DNA of 64,000 bases from Moheibacter sp035515075 (lineage in GTDB: Bacteria > Bacteroidota > Bacteroidia > Flavobacteriales > Weeksellaceae), in NCBI GenBank assembly GCA_035515075.1, contig DATJBZ010000018.1, forward strand, positions 1 through 64,000. The letters run 5' to 3'. The position numbers and the translations under genes were made by a program. This document shows, piece by piece, positions 16,234 to 24,404 of the stretch; the first letter of the stretch is position 1; each line of letters opens with the position of its first letter. The notes below the pieces were generated by a model. It did not search any database, was not told where the DNA came from, and worked only from the letters and a program-made list of their open reading frames with translations.

Positions 16234-17436
16234 ATGGAAGATCTAATTTTAAAAGCTGAACAATTCGTCTTTAATTTATTCAAAGATAAGTTAAGTTGTG
16301 ATTATACCTATCATAACTTTTTGCACACGCAATTTGTTGTCAATAAGTTGGATGCGCTTTTTGAAGCAGAGGAAATCAATGCTGTTGAGCGGAATTTATT
16401 GACTTTGGCGGCTTGGTTTCATGATGTGGGATACGCATGTTGTGATGTAGGGCATGAAGAAAAAAGCGCCCAAATGGCGGAGGAGTTTTTGAATGAAAAT
16501 CAAGTGCATTCAGAAATAATTGATAAAGTAAAGCAATTGATTATGGCCACTCAATTGAGCCATGAGCCTCAAAATCAATTGGAGAAAATCATCAAAGATG
16601 CCGATACAGCGCATTTAGGCGATGCTTCATTCGAGGAAATCAGCGCACAATTGAAAAGAGAATGCGAATTGAAAGAAAAGAAGGCAATTTCTGATGCAGC
16701 ATGGAACGAGCGGAATTATGAGTTTTTGACAAAAGGCCATCGGTTTTTTACCCAATATGCCCAACGCAATTGGCAAGACGTCAAATTCAAACATGCGGTC
16801 AATATCCAAGAGAAAATTCGCAACCAAGAAGCATTGGCCGAAAAGGCCCAATTGAAAAAAAGTAAAATAGAGAAAATCAATCAGCCAGACCGCGGCATTG
16901 ATACTTTGTTTCGGGTCACGCTCAATAATCATACGCGTTTGAGTGACATTGCAGATAGTAAAGCAAACATTTTGTTGTCGGTCAATGCGATCATTATTTC
17001 CATTGCATTGTCGACTTTGGTGCCGAAGTTGGCTTCCCCAAAAAATGAGTTCTTGATCATTCCTACTTTGACGATGTTGCTGATGAGTGTTGTTTGCATC
17101 ATATTTGCCATTTTAGCAACAAAACCCAATGTGTCCAACACCCATTTTACGATGGAAGACATCAAAAGTAGAAAAGTGAATTTGTTGTTTTTTGGCAATT
17201 TTCACAAAATTGAAATTGACGAATTCGAAGGTGCGATCAATGATTTGATGCGTGATCGAAAGGATTTGTACAATGCGTTGACGCGGGATTTGTATTATTT
17301 GGGCTTGGTTTTACAAAGAAAATACAAATTGTTGCGCATCACTTATTATCTGTTTATGGCAGGCATTATTTTGACCGTTTTGGCCTTTGTGTTTTCGTTT
17401 ACCCAATATTCAGATTTCAATTTTTTATTGGATTAA
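16234..17436 (+). CDS. HD-domain phosphohydrolase fused to a PycTM (Pycsar effector family) membrane domain
   Basis: 400 residues. The N-terminal half is an HD domain with H27 and H31 (YHNFLHT), the H63-D64 pair in AAWFHDVGY, H74-E75, H110 and D122-A-D124: a full set of likely metal ligands for a phosphodiesterase or phosphohydrolase. From about residue 218 the protein matches PycTM (formerly DUF5706): DSKAN at 241-245, two membrane helices (about 246-266 and 274-295), NLLFFGNF at 316-323, RKYK at 362-365 and a third helix (about 368-390). In Pycsar defence, PycTM proteins are membrane effectors switched on by cCMP or cUMP. No nucleotide cyclase is nearby. Its start abuts the phosphoesterase gene start and its end overlaps the GAF-protein gene by 4 bases. 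Whether it is defence, signalling or housekeeping is unknown. Confidence 0.85.
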   Translation: MEDLILKAEQFVFNLFKDKLSCDYTYHNFLHTQFVVNKLDALFEAEEINAVERNLLTLAAWFHDVGYACCDVGHEEKSAQMAEEFLNENQVHSEIIDKVKQLIMATQLSHEPQNQLEKIIKDADTAHLGDASFEEISAQLKRECELKEKKAISDAAWNERNYEFLTKGHRFFTQYAQRNWQDVKFKHAVNIQEKIRNQEALAEKAQLKKSKIEKINQPDRGIDTLFRVTLNNHTRLSDIADSKANILLSVNAIIISIALSTLVPKLASPKNEFLIIPTLTMLLMSVVCIIFAILATKPNVSNTHFTMEDIKSRKVNLLFFGNFHKIEIDEFEGAINDLMRDRKDLYNALTRDLYYLGLVLQRKYKLLRITYYLFMAGIILTVLAFVFSFTQYSDFNFLLD

Positions 17437-19790
17437 TTCATTTCACTTTGAAAATCATTGGCGGTAAAGTAATTCAAGTTTAAGTTGTTCGACGGCAAAT
17501 CATCCCAATTGATGGCGACGCGCAAAGCTTTCAATCCAGTCACGCCTTGTAAATTTTCCAATTCAAGAAATTCAATGTTGTTTTTCAATTGTTTTTTGTT
17601 TTGAAAGAAACGGATGTAGCTCAAATATTCTTTTTCTTCCGCTGAATTTGAATAAACAATGGCAATTTTATTGGCTGCGGTTAGTCGTTCAGAAGTGCCT
17701 TTGATGTGTGATTTGTCGATTCTTTTTTTCAAAACTTCATATTGCGCATTGTAACTTCCATCAACATCAAATCTTTTTTCATCCATTCGAAAACGAATCG
17801 AAATCGGTTGGTCAAACACCAAAATTAAGGCAGTCAAATCCATGGGGATCGGCAAATCGTTGTTCAGAAAATGGTGTGTCCTCAACATTTCACAAGTCAC
17901 TTGAAGTTGCCACAAGCGCAAGTTTTGAAGGTAGATTTCGTCGTAATTTTTTTGCGGAGAAATCGAATGTCCAATGTAAATCGTGTGGTCGATGCCGTCT
18001 GTTTTGAAGCGTTCAAAATAATGCGGAAAAACCAATTGAATTTCCTTTTGTCGTTCATCAATGGTTTGTATCAAAGTTTGGTTGATGGTCTGAATGGATT
18101 CGTCGAACTTTTTTCTTTCATGGTAAAACAAACCATTGTTTTCGTCCAAGGACTTCAAATAATTCGCGACCGAACCCGCTTCTCCCTCGTAAATATCAGG
18201 ATTGGACAAAATTGGATGGATTTCATTTGAAATGAAATTTTGGATGCTCAATTCGATGTTGGATTTGAATCCCTTGCTCAGTATTTCTTGTTTTTGATGG
18301 AGTTCAAATGTTTTTTGTTGTATGAGTTCCATCTTGGTTTTTTGGTACAATTCATCCAAAGCAGCCTCGAGCATTTCCATTTGTCTTTTCAAATCTTTTT
18401 TGATGCAATTGTTTTGGGTTTTTGACGAATTCCTGATGTCCACTTCGCCATAAAGTGCCACCACATCTTTGAATACAATTTCTTTGAAATGGTACTCTTC
18501 GTTGGGATTTTTCAAGTAATTTTCGACTTCTCGGTCAAATTTCCAAGCAACACTTTCGTGCAAACGCGTGTATTCTTTTTGAATGGTCGAATTTTTTAAA
18601 TTGGAAAATTCATGCACACCTGCTTCCAAACGATCGCTCAAGAAACCATAAATCATGTTGATTTTATACGAAGTCAACGAATTGAAAGCCGAAGGAATTT
18701 CTGAAGCCAACTCGGCAATGCCTATGAATCGGTCATTTTTTTTCAAAGGAATGAGCGCACAGCTTTTGTAGCCTGATTTTTGCAAATGCAAAGCGATTTC
18801 GTCTTGTGGAAAACGTTCCAAGTAATGTGCGAAATTTGAAATGATGAAAGGTTTATTGGCATGAACCAACTCGATAAATGCTGAAGATATAAGCGAAAAG
18901 CCTTGCTTTTTATAGGACGCATTGTTGGTCAATAAGCTATGGGACAGAGAATTGAAAGCCGTGATTTTATCAGTTTCAAAATCATAGCTCGAAACGCCCA
19001 CTTGAATGGATGGAATGTTGAAAATCGATTTTAAATTTTCATTGTCTGGCATTTGTATTTTTTCATGCAACAAAGTAGTGGTCGAAAGCCTTTGTTTTAA
19101 ATTTGAAAAAGCAGTTTCCACCGTAGTGTCAATCATGCTCATGATGCCAAAACCCTCGATGTTCCACGATTTTGAAGGAAAAAAAGCCTTCCAAATTTCA
19201 ATGTCATTGGGATGGTCCAACAGATAGTCAATGTCTTTTCGGGTCAATTGCACCGCTTTTTCAGAAGGGTAAATGTGTAGAAAATCTGCATTGTAGACAA
19301 TTCTAAAATGTTTGTTGATACCATTTTGGTCTTTGAAATTGAAATGCAGTGGAAAGTAACTCGAAATGGGCACTTCGTAATGTTGGTTGAGTATGATGCT
19401 GCAAATGGCGATGTACAAAGAGTTTTCGTCAAAATCATTGTTGTTGATGCAAAAGTCTTTGCCAGAAGTGGCGATGGTTTTTTGAAAAAGTTCAGTTGCG
19501 TTAAAAAAACGATTGCTCCAAGGAAACGAAGCCGCTGACAGCGTGGTTTTGGACAACAATTTTGGAAAAACCAAGGACAGCAAATCGGCAATTAGGCTTT
19601 CGTTTTTTTCAATGATGGAGAAGTCTTTGAAACCAGTTTTTAATTCAGGAATGGCATGAGTGCGCTCAACCAAATCCTTGAGAAATTCATCATTTGGATA
19701 TTGAGCCAAGCGACTTTCCCATTCTTCGATAATTTTTTTGAAAGAAATCGTTGGTGACAAAGGGGAATCAAAATGAGTATAAATCTGCAT
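17433..19790 (-). CDS. Large GAF-domain protein convergent with HD-PycTM
   Basis: 785 residues, no signal peptide or membrane helix. An uncharacterised N-terminal region (1-250) precedes a GAF-like domain (about 255-390; SCALIPLKKNDRFIGIAELA). A long helical, coiled-coil-rich segment follows (about 420-600; LKRQMEMLEAALDELYQKTK), then a C-terminal alpha/beta region of unknown fold. GAF domains bind cyclic nucleotides or other small ligands, but no NKFDE-type motif is evident and the ligand is unknown. There is no catalytic cyclase, kinase or GGDEF motif. Its 3' end overlaps that of the HD-PycTM gene by 4 bases. I recall this pairing from other flavobacteria, which suggests a shared role, but have not verified it. 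A -7 box lies at 19813-19820. Confidence 0.75.
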   Translation of the reverse strand: MQIYTHFDSPLSPTISFKKIIEEWESRLAQYPNDEFLKDLVERTHAIPELKTGFKDFSIIEKNESLIADLLSLVFPKLLSKTTLSAASFPWSNRFFNATELFQKTIATSGKDFCINNNDFDENSLYIAICSIILNQHYEVPISSYFPLHFNFKDQNGINKHFRIVYNADFLHIYPSEKAVQLTRKDIDYLLDHPNDIEIWKAFFPSKSWNIEGFGIMSMIDTTVETAFSNLKQRLSTTTLLHEKIQMPDNENLKSIFNIPSIQVGVSSYDFETDKITAFNSLSHSLLTNNASYKKQGFSLISSAFIELVHANKPFIISNFAHYLERFPQDEIALHLQKSGYKSCALIPLKKNDRFIGIAELASEIPSAFNSLTSYKINMIYGFLSDRLEAGVHEFSNLKNSTIQKEYTRLHESVAWKFDREVENYLKNPNEEYHFKEIVFKDVVALYGEVDIRNSSKTQNNCIKKDLKRQMEMLEAALDELYQKTKMELIQQKTFELHQKQEILSKGFKSNIELSIQNFISNEIHPILSNPDIYEGEAGSVANYLKSLDENNGLFYHERKKFDESIQTINQTLIQTIDERQKEIQLVFPHYFERFKTDGIDHTIYIGHSISPQKNYDEIYLQNLRLWQLQVTCEMLRTHHFLNNDLPIPMDLTALILVFDQPISIRFRMDEKRFDVDGSYNAQYEVLKKRIDKSHIKGTSERLTAANKIAIVYSNSAEEKEYLSYIRFFQNKKQLKNNIEFLELENLQGVTGLKALRVAINWDDLPSNNLNLNYFTANDFQSEMN

Positions 19791-19812
19791 GGAATTTTAC
19801 ATTTAGAACCCT

Positions 19813-19820
19813 CAAATTTA
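19813..19820 (-). promoter_or_regulatory. -7 box of the GAF-protein gene
   Basis: CAAATTTA on the + strand reads TAAATTTG on the - strand, 23 bases upstream of the GAF-protein start; a good match to TAnnTTTG. Confidence 0.5.
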
Positions 19821-19833
19821 CGATTTATAACTG

Positions 19834-19841
19834 TAACTTTG
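19834..19841 (+). promoter_or_regulatory. -7 box for msrA (divergent promoter region)
   Basis: TAACTTTG matches TAnnTTTG about 97 bases upstream of msrA and sits back to back with the GAF-gene box, making this a divergent promoter region with a long msrA leader. Confidence 0.45.
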
Positions 19842-19937
19842 TATGCGTTTTCTAGGACGGTATTTCAGTTGAATCACCGTTTACTTTATGATACGATAGA
19901 ATCGAATGAGGTTGGGAAAGCTTAAAATTAAAAATAA

Positions 19938-20495
19938 ATGAGAAATAGTGCAGTAGAAAAAGCGACTTTTGGCGGTGGATGTTTTTGGTGTGTAGAAGCA
20001 GTTTTTGATCAATTGTTGGGGGTGGAGAAAGTGATTTCAGGCTATGCTGGCGGTACGGTTGAAAACCCAACTTATGAGGAAGTTTGTGAAGGGACCACTG
20101 GACATGCAGAAGTGATCCAAGTGTTGTTCAATCCAGATTTAATAGCCTATGATGAATTGTTGGAAGTTTTTTGGACAGTGCACGATCCGACTCAGCTGAA
20201 CCGACAAGGAAATGATGTAGGCGAACAGTACCGTTCCATCATTTTGTTTGATACGCCAGAACAAGAATTGATTGCCAAAAGATCGATTCAGGAATTTCAA
20301 GCATCTAAAATGTATGATGGGCATTTCACGACACAGTTGGTGCCTTTGGAAAAGTTTTTTCCTGCAGAAACTCATCACCAAGATTACTATGAAAGAACAG
20401 GTGATGAAAACCCGTATTGTACTTTGGTGATTCAACCCAAAATCATCAAATTTCAAAAAAAGTTCAGAAGTTTGTTAAAACCTGAGTTCAAATAG
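19938..20495 (+). CDS. msrA: Peptide-methionine (S)-S-oxide reductase MsrA
   Basis: 185 residues, the normal single-domain MsrA size. The catalytic motif GGGCFWC has its nucleophile at C15, and the conserved segments VISGYAGG and GTTGHAEVIQV follow. The enzyme repairs oxidised methionine in proteins, with thioredoxin as the usual reductant. No MsrB domain is fused. The ATG at 19938 leaves the usual short N-terminus before the first strand. apt follows 42 bases downstream on the same strand, so the two may be co-transcribed. Confidence 0.96.
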   Translation: MRNSAVEKATFGGGCFWCVEAVFDQLLGVEKVISGYAGGTVENPTYEEVCEGTTGHAEVIQVLFNPDLIAYDELLEVFWTVHDPTQLNRQGNDVGEQYRSIILFDTPEQELIAKRSIQEFQASKMYDGHFTTQLVPLEKFFPAETHHQDYYERTGDENPYCTLVIQPKIIKFQKKFRSLLKPEFK

Positions 20496-20537
20496 GTATT
20501 TTCGCTGGATATATCACTGACTAAAACAGAATAATCC

Positions 20538-21068
20538 ATGGATTCATTGTCTCAACAAATTGATAAAAATATCGCAAGAGTGGCTGATTTTCCCAGTCAA
20601 GGCATTCAATACAAAGACATCACTTCTTTGTTTCAACAACCCGCATTGTGCCATGAAATGGTCGAAGCCTTTGCTGCATTTAGCAAAGGGAAAATCGATG
20701 CAGTCTGTGGCATAGAGAGTCGCGGATTTTTGTTTGGATTGTTGATTGCACAAAAATTAGACTTGCCATTTGTTTTGGTGAGAAAGCAAGGCAAGTTGCC
20801 TCCTCCGACTATTTCTGAGTCTTATGCTTTAGAATATGGACATGCGACGATTGAAGTTCAACCACATTATATCGTTGAAGGACAGCGATTTTTGGTGCAT
20901 GATGATGTGTTGGCAACGGGCGGGACGGCAGAGGCCACGGCGAAGTTGATTGAGAAATGCGGTGGGAAAGTAGCACAATTCAGTTTTATTGCTGATTTGG
21001 CTTTTTTGAATGGCCAAGAAAAACTGCAAAATTTCAGTTCATCCATTCAAACTTTGGTAACTTATTGA
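20538..21068 (+). CDS. apt: Adenine phosphoribosyltransferase
   Basis: 176 residues, type I phosphoribosyltransferase that salvages adenine to AMP using PRPP. The PRPP-binding loop is FLVHDDVLATGGTAEA, and GIESRGFLFG and the flexible-loop KQGKLPPPT segment are characteristic of Apt. The N-terminal FPSQGIQYKDIT (normally FPxPGIxFKDIT) binds adenine. The length is normal. It lies behind msrA and ahead of the response regulator, which has its own promoter. Confidence 0.96.
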   Translation: MDSLSQQIDKNIARVADFPSQGIQYKDITSLFQQPALCHEMVEAFAAFSKGKIDAVCGIESRGFLFGLLIAQKLDLPFVLVRKQGKLPPPTISESYALEYGHATIEVQPHYIVEGQRFLVHDDVLATGGTAEATAKLIEKCGGKVAQFSFIADLAFLNGQEKLQNFSSSIQTLVTY

Positions 21069-21142
21069 AGCGAGCAAAGCTTGAGTTGAAGAATGTTTCC
21101 TAACAATCATGCCTTAGATTTTACCAATTGATATATTGCGGT

Positions 21143-21150
21143 TATATTTG
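21143..21150 (+). promoter_or_regulatory. -7 box of the sigma-54 activator gene
   Basis: TATATTTG, an exact TAnnTTTG match, lies 21 bases upstream of the start codon at 21172. Confidence 0.55.
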
Positions 21151-21171
21151 GGACATAAAATTTGAGAAAAT

Positions 21172-22356
21172 ATGTCCAAAATATTGATAATTGAAGACGA
21201 GTCAGCGATTCGGAATGTGATCCAAAATATTTTGCAAGATGAAGACAAAAGTTATGTGGTGGAACTTGCAGAAGATGGGGAAGAAGGGTTGGAGAAAATC
21301 AATGCGACCAATTATGACTTGATCATTTGCGACATCAAAATGCCCAAAAAAGACGGCGTTCAAGTTTTGGAGCAGGCATTGGAAGTCAATCCAGATTTGG
21401 CTTTTTTGATGATTTCAGGTCATGGCGACATAGAAACAGCCGTTGATTGTATCAAAAAAGGTGCATTTGATTACATCGCCAAGCCGCCTGATTTGAATCG
21501 ATTTTTGAGTACGGTACGCAATGCTTTGGACAGGACAGCATTGGTGACGACCAATCGCGCTTTGTCGACTGAAAACAAAGCCCTCAAAAGAAAAGTAGCC
21601 AAGAAATATGAAATGGTCGGTCAATCCAAAAGTTTGGACACCATCCGAGACATCATCAATAAGGTAGCAGATACCGATGCGCGCGTTTTGATTACTGGAC
21701 CGAATGGTTCTGGGAAAGAATTGGTTGCGCACCAAATTCATGAAAAAAGTTCCAGAAATAGAGCGCCTTTGATTGAGGTGAACTGTGCGGCGATTCCTTC
21801 GGAGTTGATTGAGAGTGAGTTGTTTGGTCATGTAAAAGGGTCTTTTACAGGCGCGCACAAAGACAAAGAAGGGAAGTTTGAGTTGGCCAATGGTGGGACA
21901 ATTTTCTTGGATGAAATTGGTGACATGAGTTTGGCAGCACAAGCCAAAGTATTGCGCGCATTGCAAGAAGGAAAAATTTCCAGAGTAGGTGCAGACAAAG
22001 AAATCAATGTAGACGTTCGGGTTTTGGCTGCAACCAACAAGGATTTGAGAAATGAGATTGCAGAAGGAAGATTCAGAGAAGATTTGTACCATCGTTTGGC
22101 GGTCATTGTGATCGAAGTACCAGGATTGAATGAAAGAAAAGAAGACATTGCAGAATTGGTGCGTCATTTTTCAGTTCAAATCGCGGAAGCCAGTGGCATG
22201 CCTTTGAAAGCGTTTTCTGACGAAGCCATTCAAACCTTGGAAGCCTATGATTGGACAGGAAATATCCGTGAATTGCGCAACGTGGTAGAGCGGATGTTGA
22301 TTTTGGGTGGAAATCCTGTATCTCAAGCAGACATTGATAATTTTGTGAGAAAATAA
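21172..22356 (+). CDS. NtrC-type sigma-54 activator response regulator lacking a DNA-binding domain
   Basis: 394 residues. The receiver domain (1-120) has the phospho-acceptor D54 (ICDIKMPKKDG) and K104. The AAA+ domain carries Walker A GPNGSGKE (176-183), the sigma-54-contact loop as GSFTGA (223-228) in place of GAFTGA, Walker B FLDEIGD (245-251) and sensor II RELRN (366-370). The protein ends at residue 394 just after the AAA+ lid; the Fis-type helix-turn-helix expected next is absent, and the stop is followed by unrelated sequence. It may therefore activate RpoN (encoded at 9440-10906) from solution or through a DNA-binding partner. Short forms of this kind occur in Bacteroidetes. No sensor kinase is adjacent. 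Confidence 0.93.
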   Translation: MSKILIIEDESAIRNVIQNILQDEDKSYVVELAEDGEEGLEKINATNYDLIICDIKMPKKDGVQVLEQALEVNPDLAFLMISGHGDIETAVDCIKKGAFDYIAKPPDLNRFLSTVRNALDRTALVTTNRALSTENKALKRKVAKKYEMVGQSKSLDTIRDIINKVADTDARVLITGPNGSGKELVAHQIHEKSSRNRAPLIEVNCAAIPSELIESELFGHVKGSFTGAHKDKEGKFELANGGTIFLDEIGDMSLAAQAKVLRALQEGKISRVGADKEINVDVRVLAATNKDLRNEIAEGRFREDLYHRLAVIVIEVPGLNERKEDIAELVRHFSVQIAEASGMPLKAFSDEAIQTLEAYDWTGNIRELRNVVERMLILGGNPVSQADIDNFVRK

Positions 22357-22419
22357 CATACGAATTTTGAGATTTCAACGTTGATTTTTGAAAGCCCTCA
22401 ATCAATTAAAAATAAAGAA

Positions 22420-22833
22420 ATGAAAAAACAAATCATCGGCATGCTGTGCATTTCTTTTACCGTGTTTTCGTGCGGTGAAAAAGAAGAAACTCCAACAGGA
22501 GAGTTGAATGCAGAACAGATAGAATCGTTGAACATGGATGCCAAAATCAACTTTGAGGAAATCAAATATGAAGGGGTTTACGAAGGAACGATCAAAGGAA
22601 AAGAAATAAAATTGACCTTGAAAAGTGAATCTTTTGATTTTGCTGAAAATGGGAAAAAAGCCAGTGGCGATTGGTCTGTAGTAGATGATGGTACCATCAT
22701 CGAATTGGAACCCAAAAGTGGAACGGTTTCTACTCGATTTTTTGGCTATTCAGATGAAAATACTTGGGTAGCATTGAGCGATAGCATGACGTATGTGGAG
22801 CCTGAGGAATATTTAAACCGCACAATGAAATAA
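22420..22833 (+). CDS. Small lipoprotein, NlpE-like beta domain
   Basis: 137 residues. The ATG at 22420 is chosen over an upstream TTG because it gives a clean lipoprotein signal (MKKQIIGMLCISFTVFSC, C18). The mature part (YEGVYEGTIKGKEIKLTL, then GDWSVVDDGTIIELEP) resembles the N-terminal domain of NlpE, the envelope-stress and copper lipoprotein. It lacks the cysteine pairs of Escherichia coli NlpE, so a metal-sensing role is doubtful. It overlaps the next lipoprotein gene by one base (TAATG), indicating translational coupling. Confidence 0.75.
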   Translation: MKKQIIGMLCISFTVFSCGEKEETPTGELNAEQIESLNMDAKINFEEIKYEGVYEGTIKGKEIKLTLKSESFDFAENGKKASGDWSVVDDGTIIELEPKSGTVSTRFFGYSDENTWVALSDSMTYVEPEEYLNRTMK

Positions 22834-23312
22834 TGAAAAAAGTATTGTTATTTGGCTTATTTGTTTTTTTGATGGCTTGTTCCAAAGGAAATAAACAAAT
22901 GGGATTGGCTGAGCGTTTTTTTGAAATTTATTCGAAAAGGGGAGAAATAGACCAAATGCTGTCTTTCTATGCTGATGATTTTCAGTATGAAAACATAGGA
23001 TTCGAATCAGAAACGGACGATCCTAAATTTTTGTACGAGAAATTTTATGGATGGAGCGACAAAGCTTTTCAATACGAATCAGAAAAAACTGTTGAAGTAG
23101 ATGAAATCGTAGTTGGGGAAAAGTCAATTGTCGCCAAAGGCACAACGAAAAATTATATTTACAACGGAAAAGCAGTAGAAGGAACGCGCTTTGTGATTTG
23201 GTTGGAATTGGATGAAAGCGGTAAGATCGTCCAGCAAACCGATTGGTTTGATTATCCAATGGAAGAAATCATCGAAGCCTATCAATTGAAAAACGCCATG
23301 CAAATTCGTTAA
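22833..23312 (+). CDS. Lipoprotein with SnoaL/NTF2-like domain
   Basis: 159 residues. A lipoprotein signal ends at C16 (FLMAC). The mature region (FFEIYSKRGEIDQMLSFYADDFQYEN, and later YIYNGKAVEGTRFVIWLELDESGKIVQQTDWFDYP) has the length and alternation of an NTF2-like cone fold of the SnoaL type. No catalytic residue can be assigned, and the ligand is unknown. It is coupled to the NlpE-like gene upstream and is probably periplasmic or outer-membrane anchored. Confidence 0.75.
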   Translation: MKKVLLFGLFVFLMACSKGNKQMGLAERFFEIYSKRGEIDQMLSFYADDFQYENIGFESETDDPKFLYEKFYGWSDKAFQYESEKTVEVDEIVVGEKSIVAKGTTKNYIYNGKAVEGTRFVIWLELDESGKIVQQTDWFDYPMEEIIEAYQLKNAMQIR

Positions 23313-23387
23313 AAGACGCCTTGGGTGTCTTGCTGTTCACATTTAAAAATAAAAGAAGAATTAAACCATAAATTTCCTCAAAATGGT

Positions 23388-23417
23388 TTTGTATTAAAAA
23401 ATATAGATTTATATTTG
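23388..23417 (+). promoter_or_regulatory. Promoter of rpmH (TTTG, 18-base spacer, TATATTTG)
   Basis: The -33-like TTTG at 23388-23391 and the -7 box TATATTTG at 23410-23417 are 18 bases apart, the best-formed Bacteroidetes promoter in the window. The start codon of rpmH follows 35 bases downstream. Confidence 0.7.
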
Positions 23418-23452
23418 CACACCATTTGAGAAAATGCATAAAGTAAGAAGCT

Positions 23453-23608
23453 ATGAAAAGAACATTTCAACCTAGTAACAGAAGTAAAAGAAATAAGCAA
23501 GGATTCCGTGAGAGAATGGCTACAAAGAACGGTCGTAGAATTTTGGCGGCACGTAGAAAAAAAGGCAGAAAGCAATTGACAGCTAGCGTAGCAAGAGCTA
23601 AACGTTAA
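23453..23608 (+). CDS. rpmH: 50S ribosomal protein L34 (bL34)
   Basis: 51 residues (MKRTFQPSNRSKRNKQGFRE and on to SVARAKR), an unmistakable bL34: very basic, with the KRTFQPS start and the GFRERM..NGRRILAARR core. It is part of the large ribosomal subunit near the exit tunnel. The gene is short and easily missed. Its own promoter lies at 23388-23417 and an intrinsic terminator at 23626-23661. The usual rpmH partner rnpA is not adjacent here. Confidence 0.97.
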   Translation: MKRTFQPSNRSKRNKQGFRERMATKNGRRILAARRKKGRKQLTASVARAKR

Positions 23609-23625
23609 ACGCTAATATTATATTA

Positions 23626-23661
23626 AAAAGACCAGGCCCGGAATTATCTTTCGGGCTTTTT
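23626..23661 (+). terminator. Intrinsic terminator after rpmH
   Basis: An A-rich stretch, then GCCCG (23636-23640) pairing with CGGGC (23652-23656), then T5. It sits directly before the promoter of the next gene. Confidence 0.8.
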
Positions 23662-23664
23662 GTA

Positions 23665-23672
23665 TATATTTG
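23665..23672 (+). promoter_or_regulatory. -7 box of the FtsE-like gene
   Basis: TATATTTG overlaps the tail of the rpmH terminator. Transcription from here would begin close to 23679, which excludes the TTG at 23670 and supports the ATG at 23694 as the start. Confidence 0.55.
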
Positions 23673-23693
23673 CGTTCACAAATCCTTAGAAAT

Positions 23694-24389
23694 ATGTCAG
23701 AAAAAGTAGCCCAATTAGACAGAGCTTTTGTTTATCAAAGAAATCACTTGGTTTTGAGCAATATAGATTTTGAATTGCTGGAAGGTGAATTTGCGTATTT
23801 GATTGGTAAAACGGGTAGCGGGAAGAGCAGTTTGCTCAAAATCTTGTACGGTGATTTGCCGTTGGACGAAGGTTATGGTAAAGTTGTGGGCATTGAATTG
23901 AACGGCATGAAAACCGGGAAAATTCCTATTCTAAGAAGACACATTGGGATTGTATTCCAAGATTTTCAATTGTTGTTGGACAGAAACGTGGAGAAAAACC
24001 TTTCTTTCGTTTTGAAAGCGACAGGTTGGAAAGACAAAAAGGAAATCAATGACCGCATTGATGAAGTCTTGGAAAGTGTGGGCATGATTTCAAAAAAGAA
24101 AATGATGCCGTTTCGCTTGTCAGGCGGTGAACAACAAAGAATTTCGATTGCGCGCGCTTTGCTCAATCATCCCAAACTCATTTTAGCAGATGAGCCAACA
24201 GGGAATTTGGACCCAGAAACTTCAAGTGAAATCATGCACTTGATTTTGAGTTTGTCCAAAGAAAAAAATGTAGCCGTATTGATGGCAACCCATGATTACA
24301 ACATCATTCAAAAATTCCCTTCAAAAACCTTCCGTTGTGAAGATGGAAAAGTAAGCATCGCCGAAGCGGATACTTTGTTCACAGTTTAA
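23694..24389 (+). CDS. FtsE-like ABC transporter ATP-binding protein
   Basis: 231 residues, one complete ABC ATPase: Walker A IGKTGSGKSS, Q-loop (FQDFQLL), signature LSGGEQQR, Walker B ILADEPTGNLDP and the switch histidine in ATHDYN. The size and NLDP pattern place it with FtsE/LolD-type ATPases. FtsE works with the membrane protein FtsX to control septal peptidoglycan hydrolases. No ftsX lies beside it in this window, as is common in Bacteroidetes, so FtsE is the likely but unproven assignment. The start is ATG at 23694. It is convergent with the next gene, 15 bases apart. Confidence 0.85.
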   Translation: MSEKVAQLDRAFVYQRNHLVLSNIDFELLEGEFAYLIGKTGSGKSSLLKILYGDLPLDEGYGKVVGIELNGMKTGKIPILRRHIGIVFQDFQLLLDRNVEKNLSFVLKATGWKDKKEINDRIDEVLESVGMISKKKMMPFRLSGGEQQRISIARALLNHPKLILADEPTGNLDPETSSEIMHLILSLSKEKNVAVLMATHDYNIIQKFPSKTFRCEDGKVSIAEADTLFTV

Positions 24390-24404
24390 TTTTTTTTTCA
24401 AATA

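Noticed and set aside
16234..19790. A complete Pycsar operon (cyclase plus effector)
   Set aside because: The GAF neighbour has no class III cyclase motif and none was seen elsewhere in the window, so only a Pycsar-related effector domain can be claimed.
21415..22167. A 250-codon open frame on the - strand
   Set aside because: It is antisense to the AAA+ domain of the sigma-54 activator and has no domain of its own.
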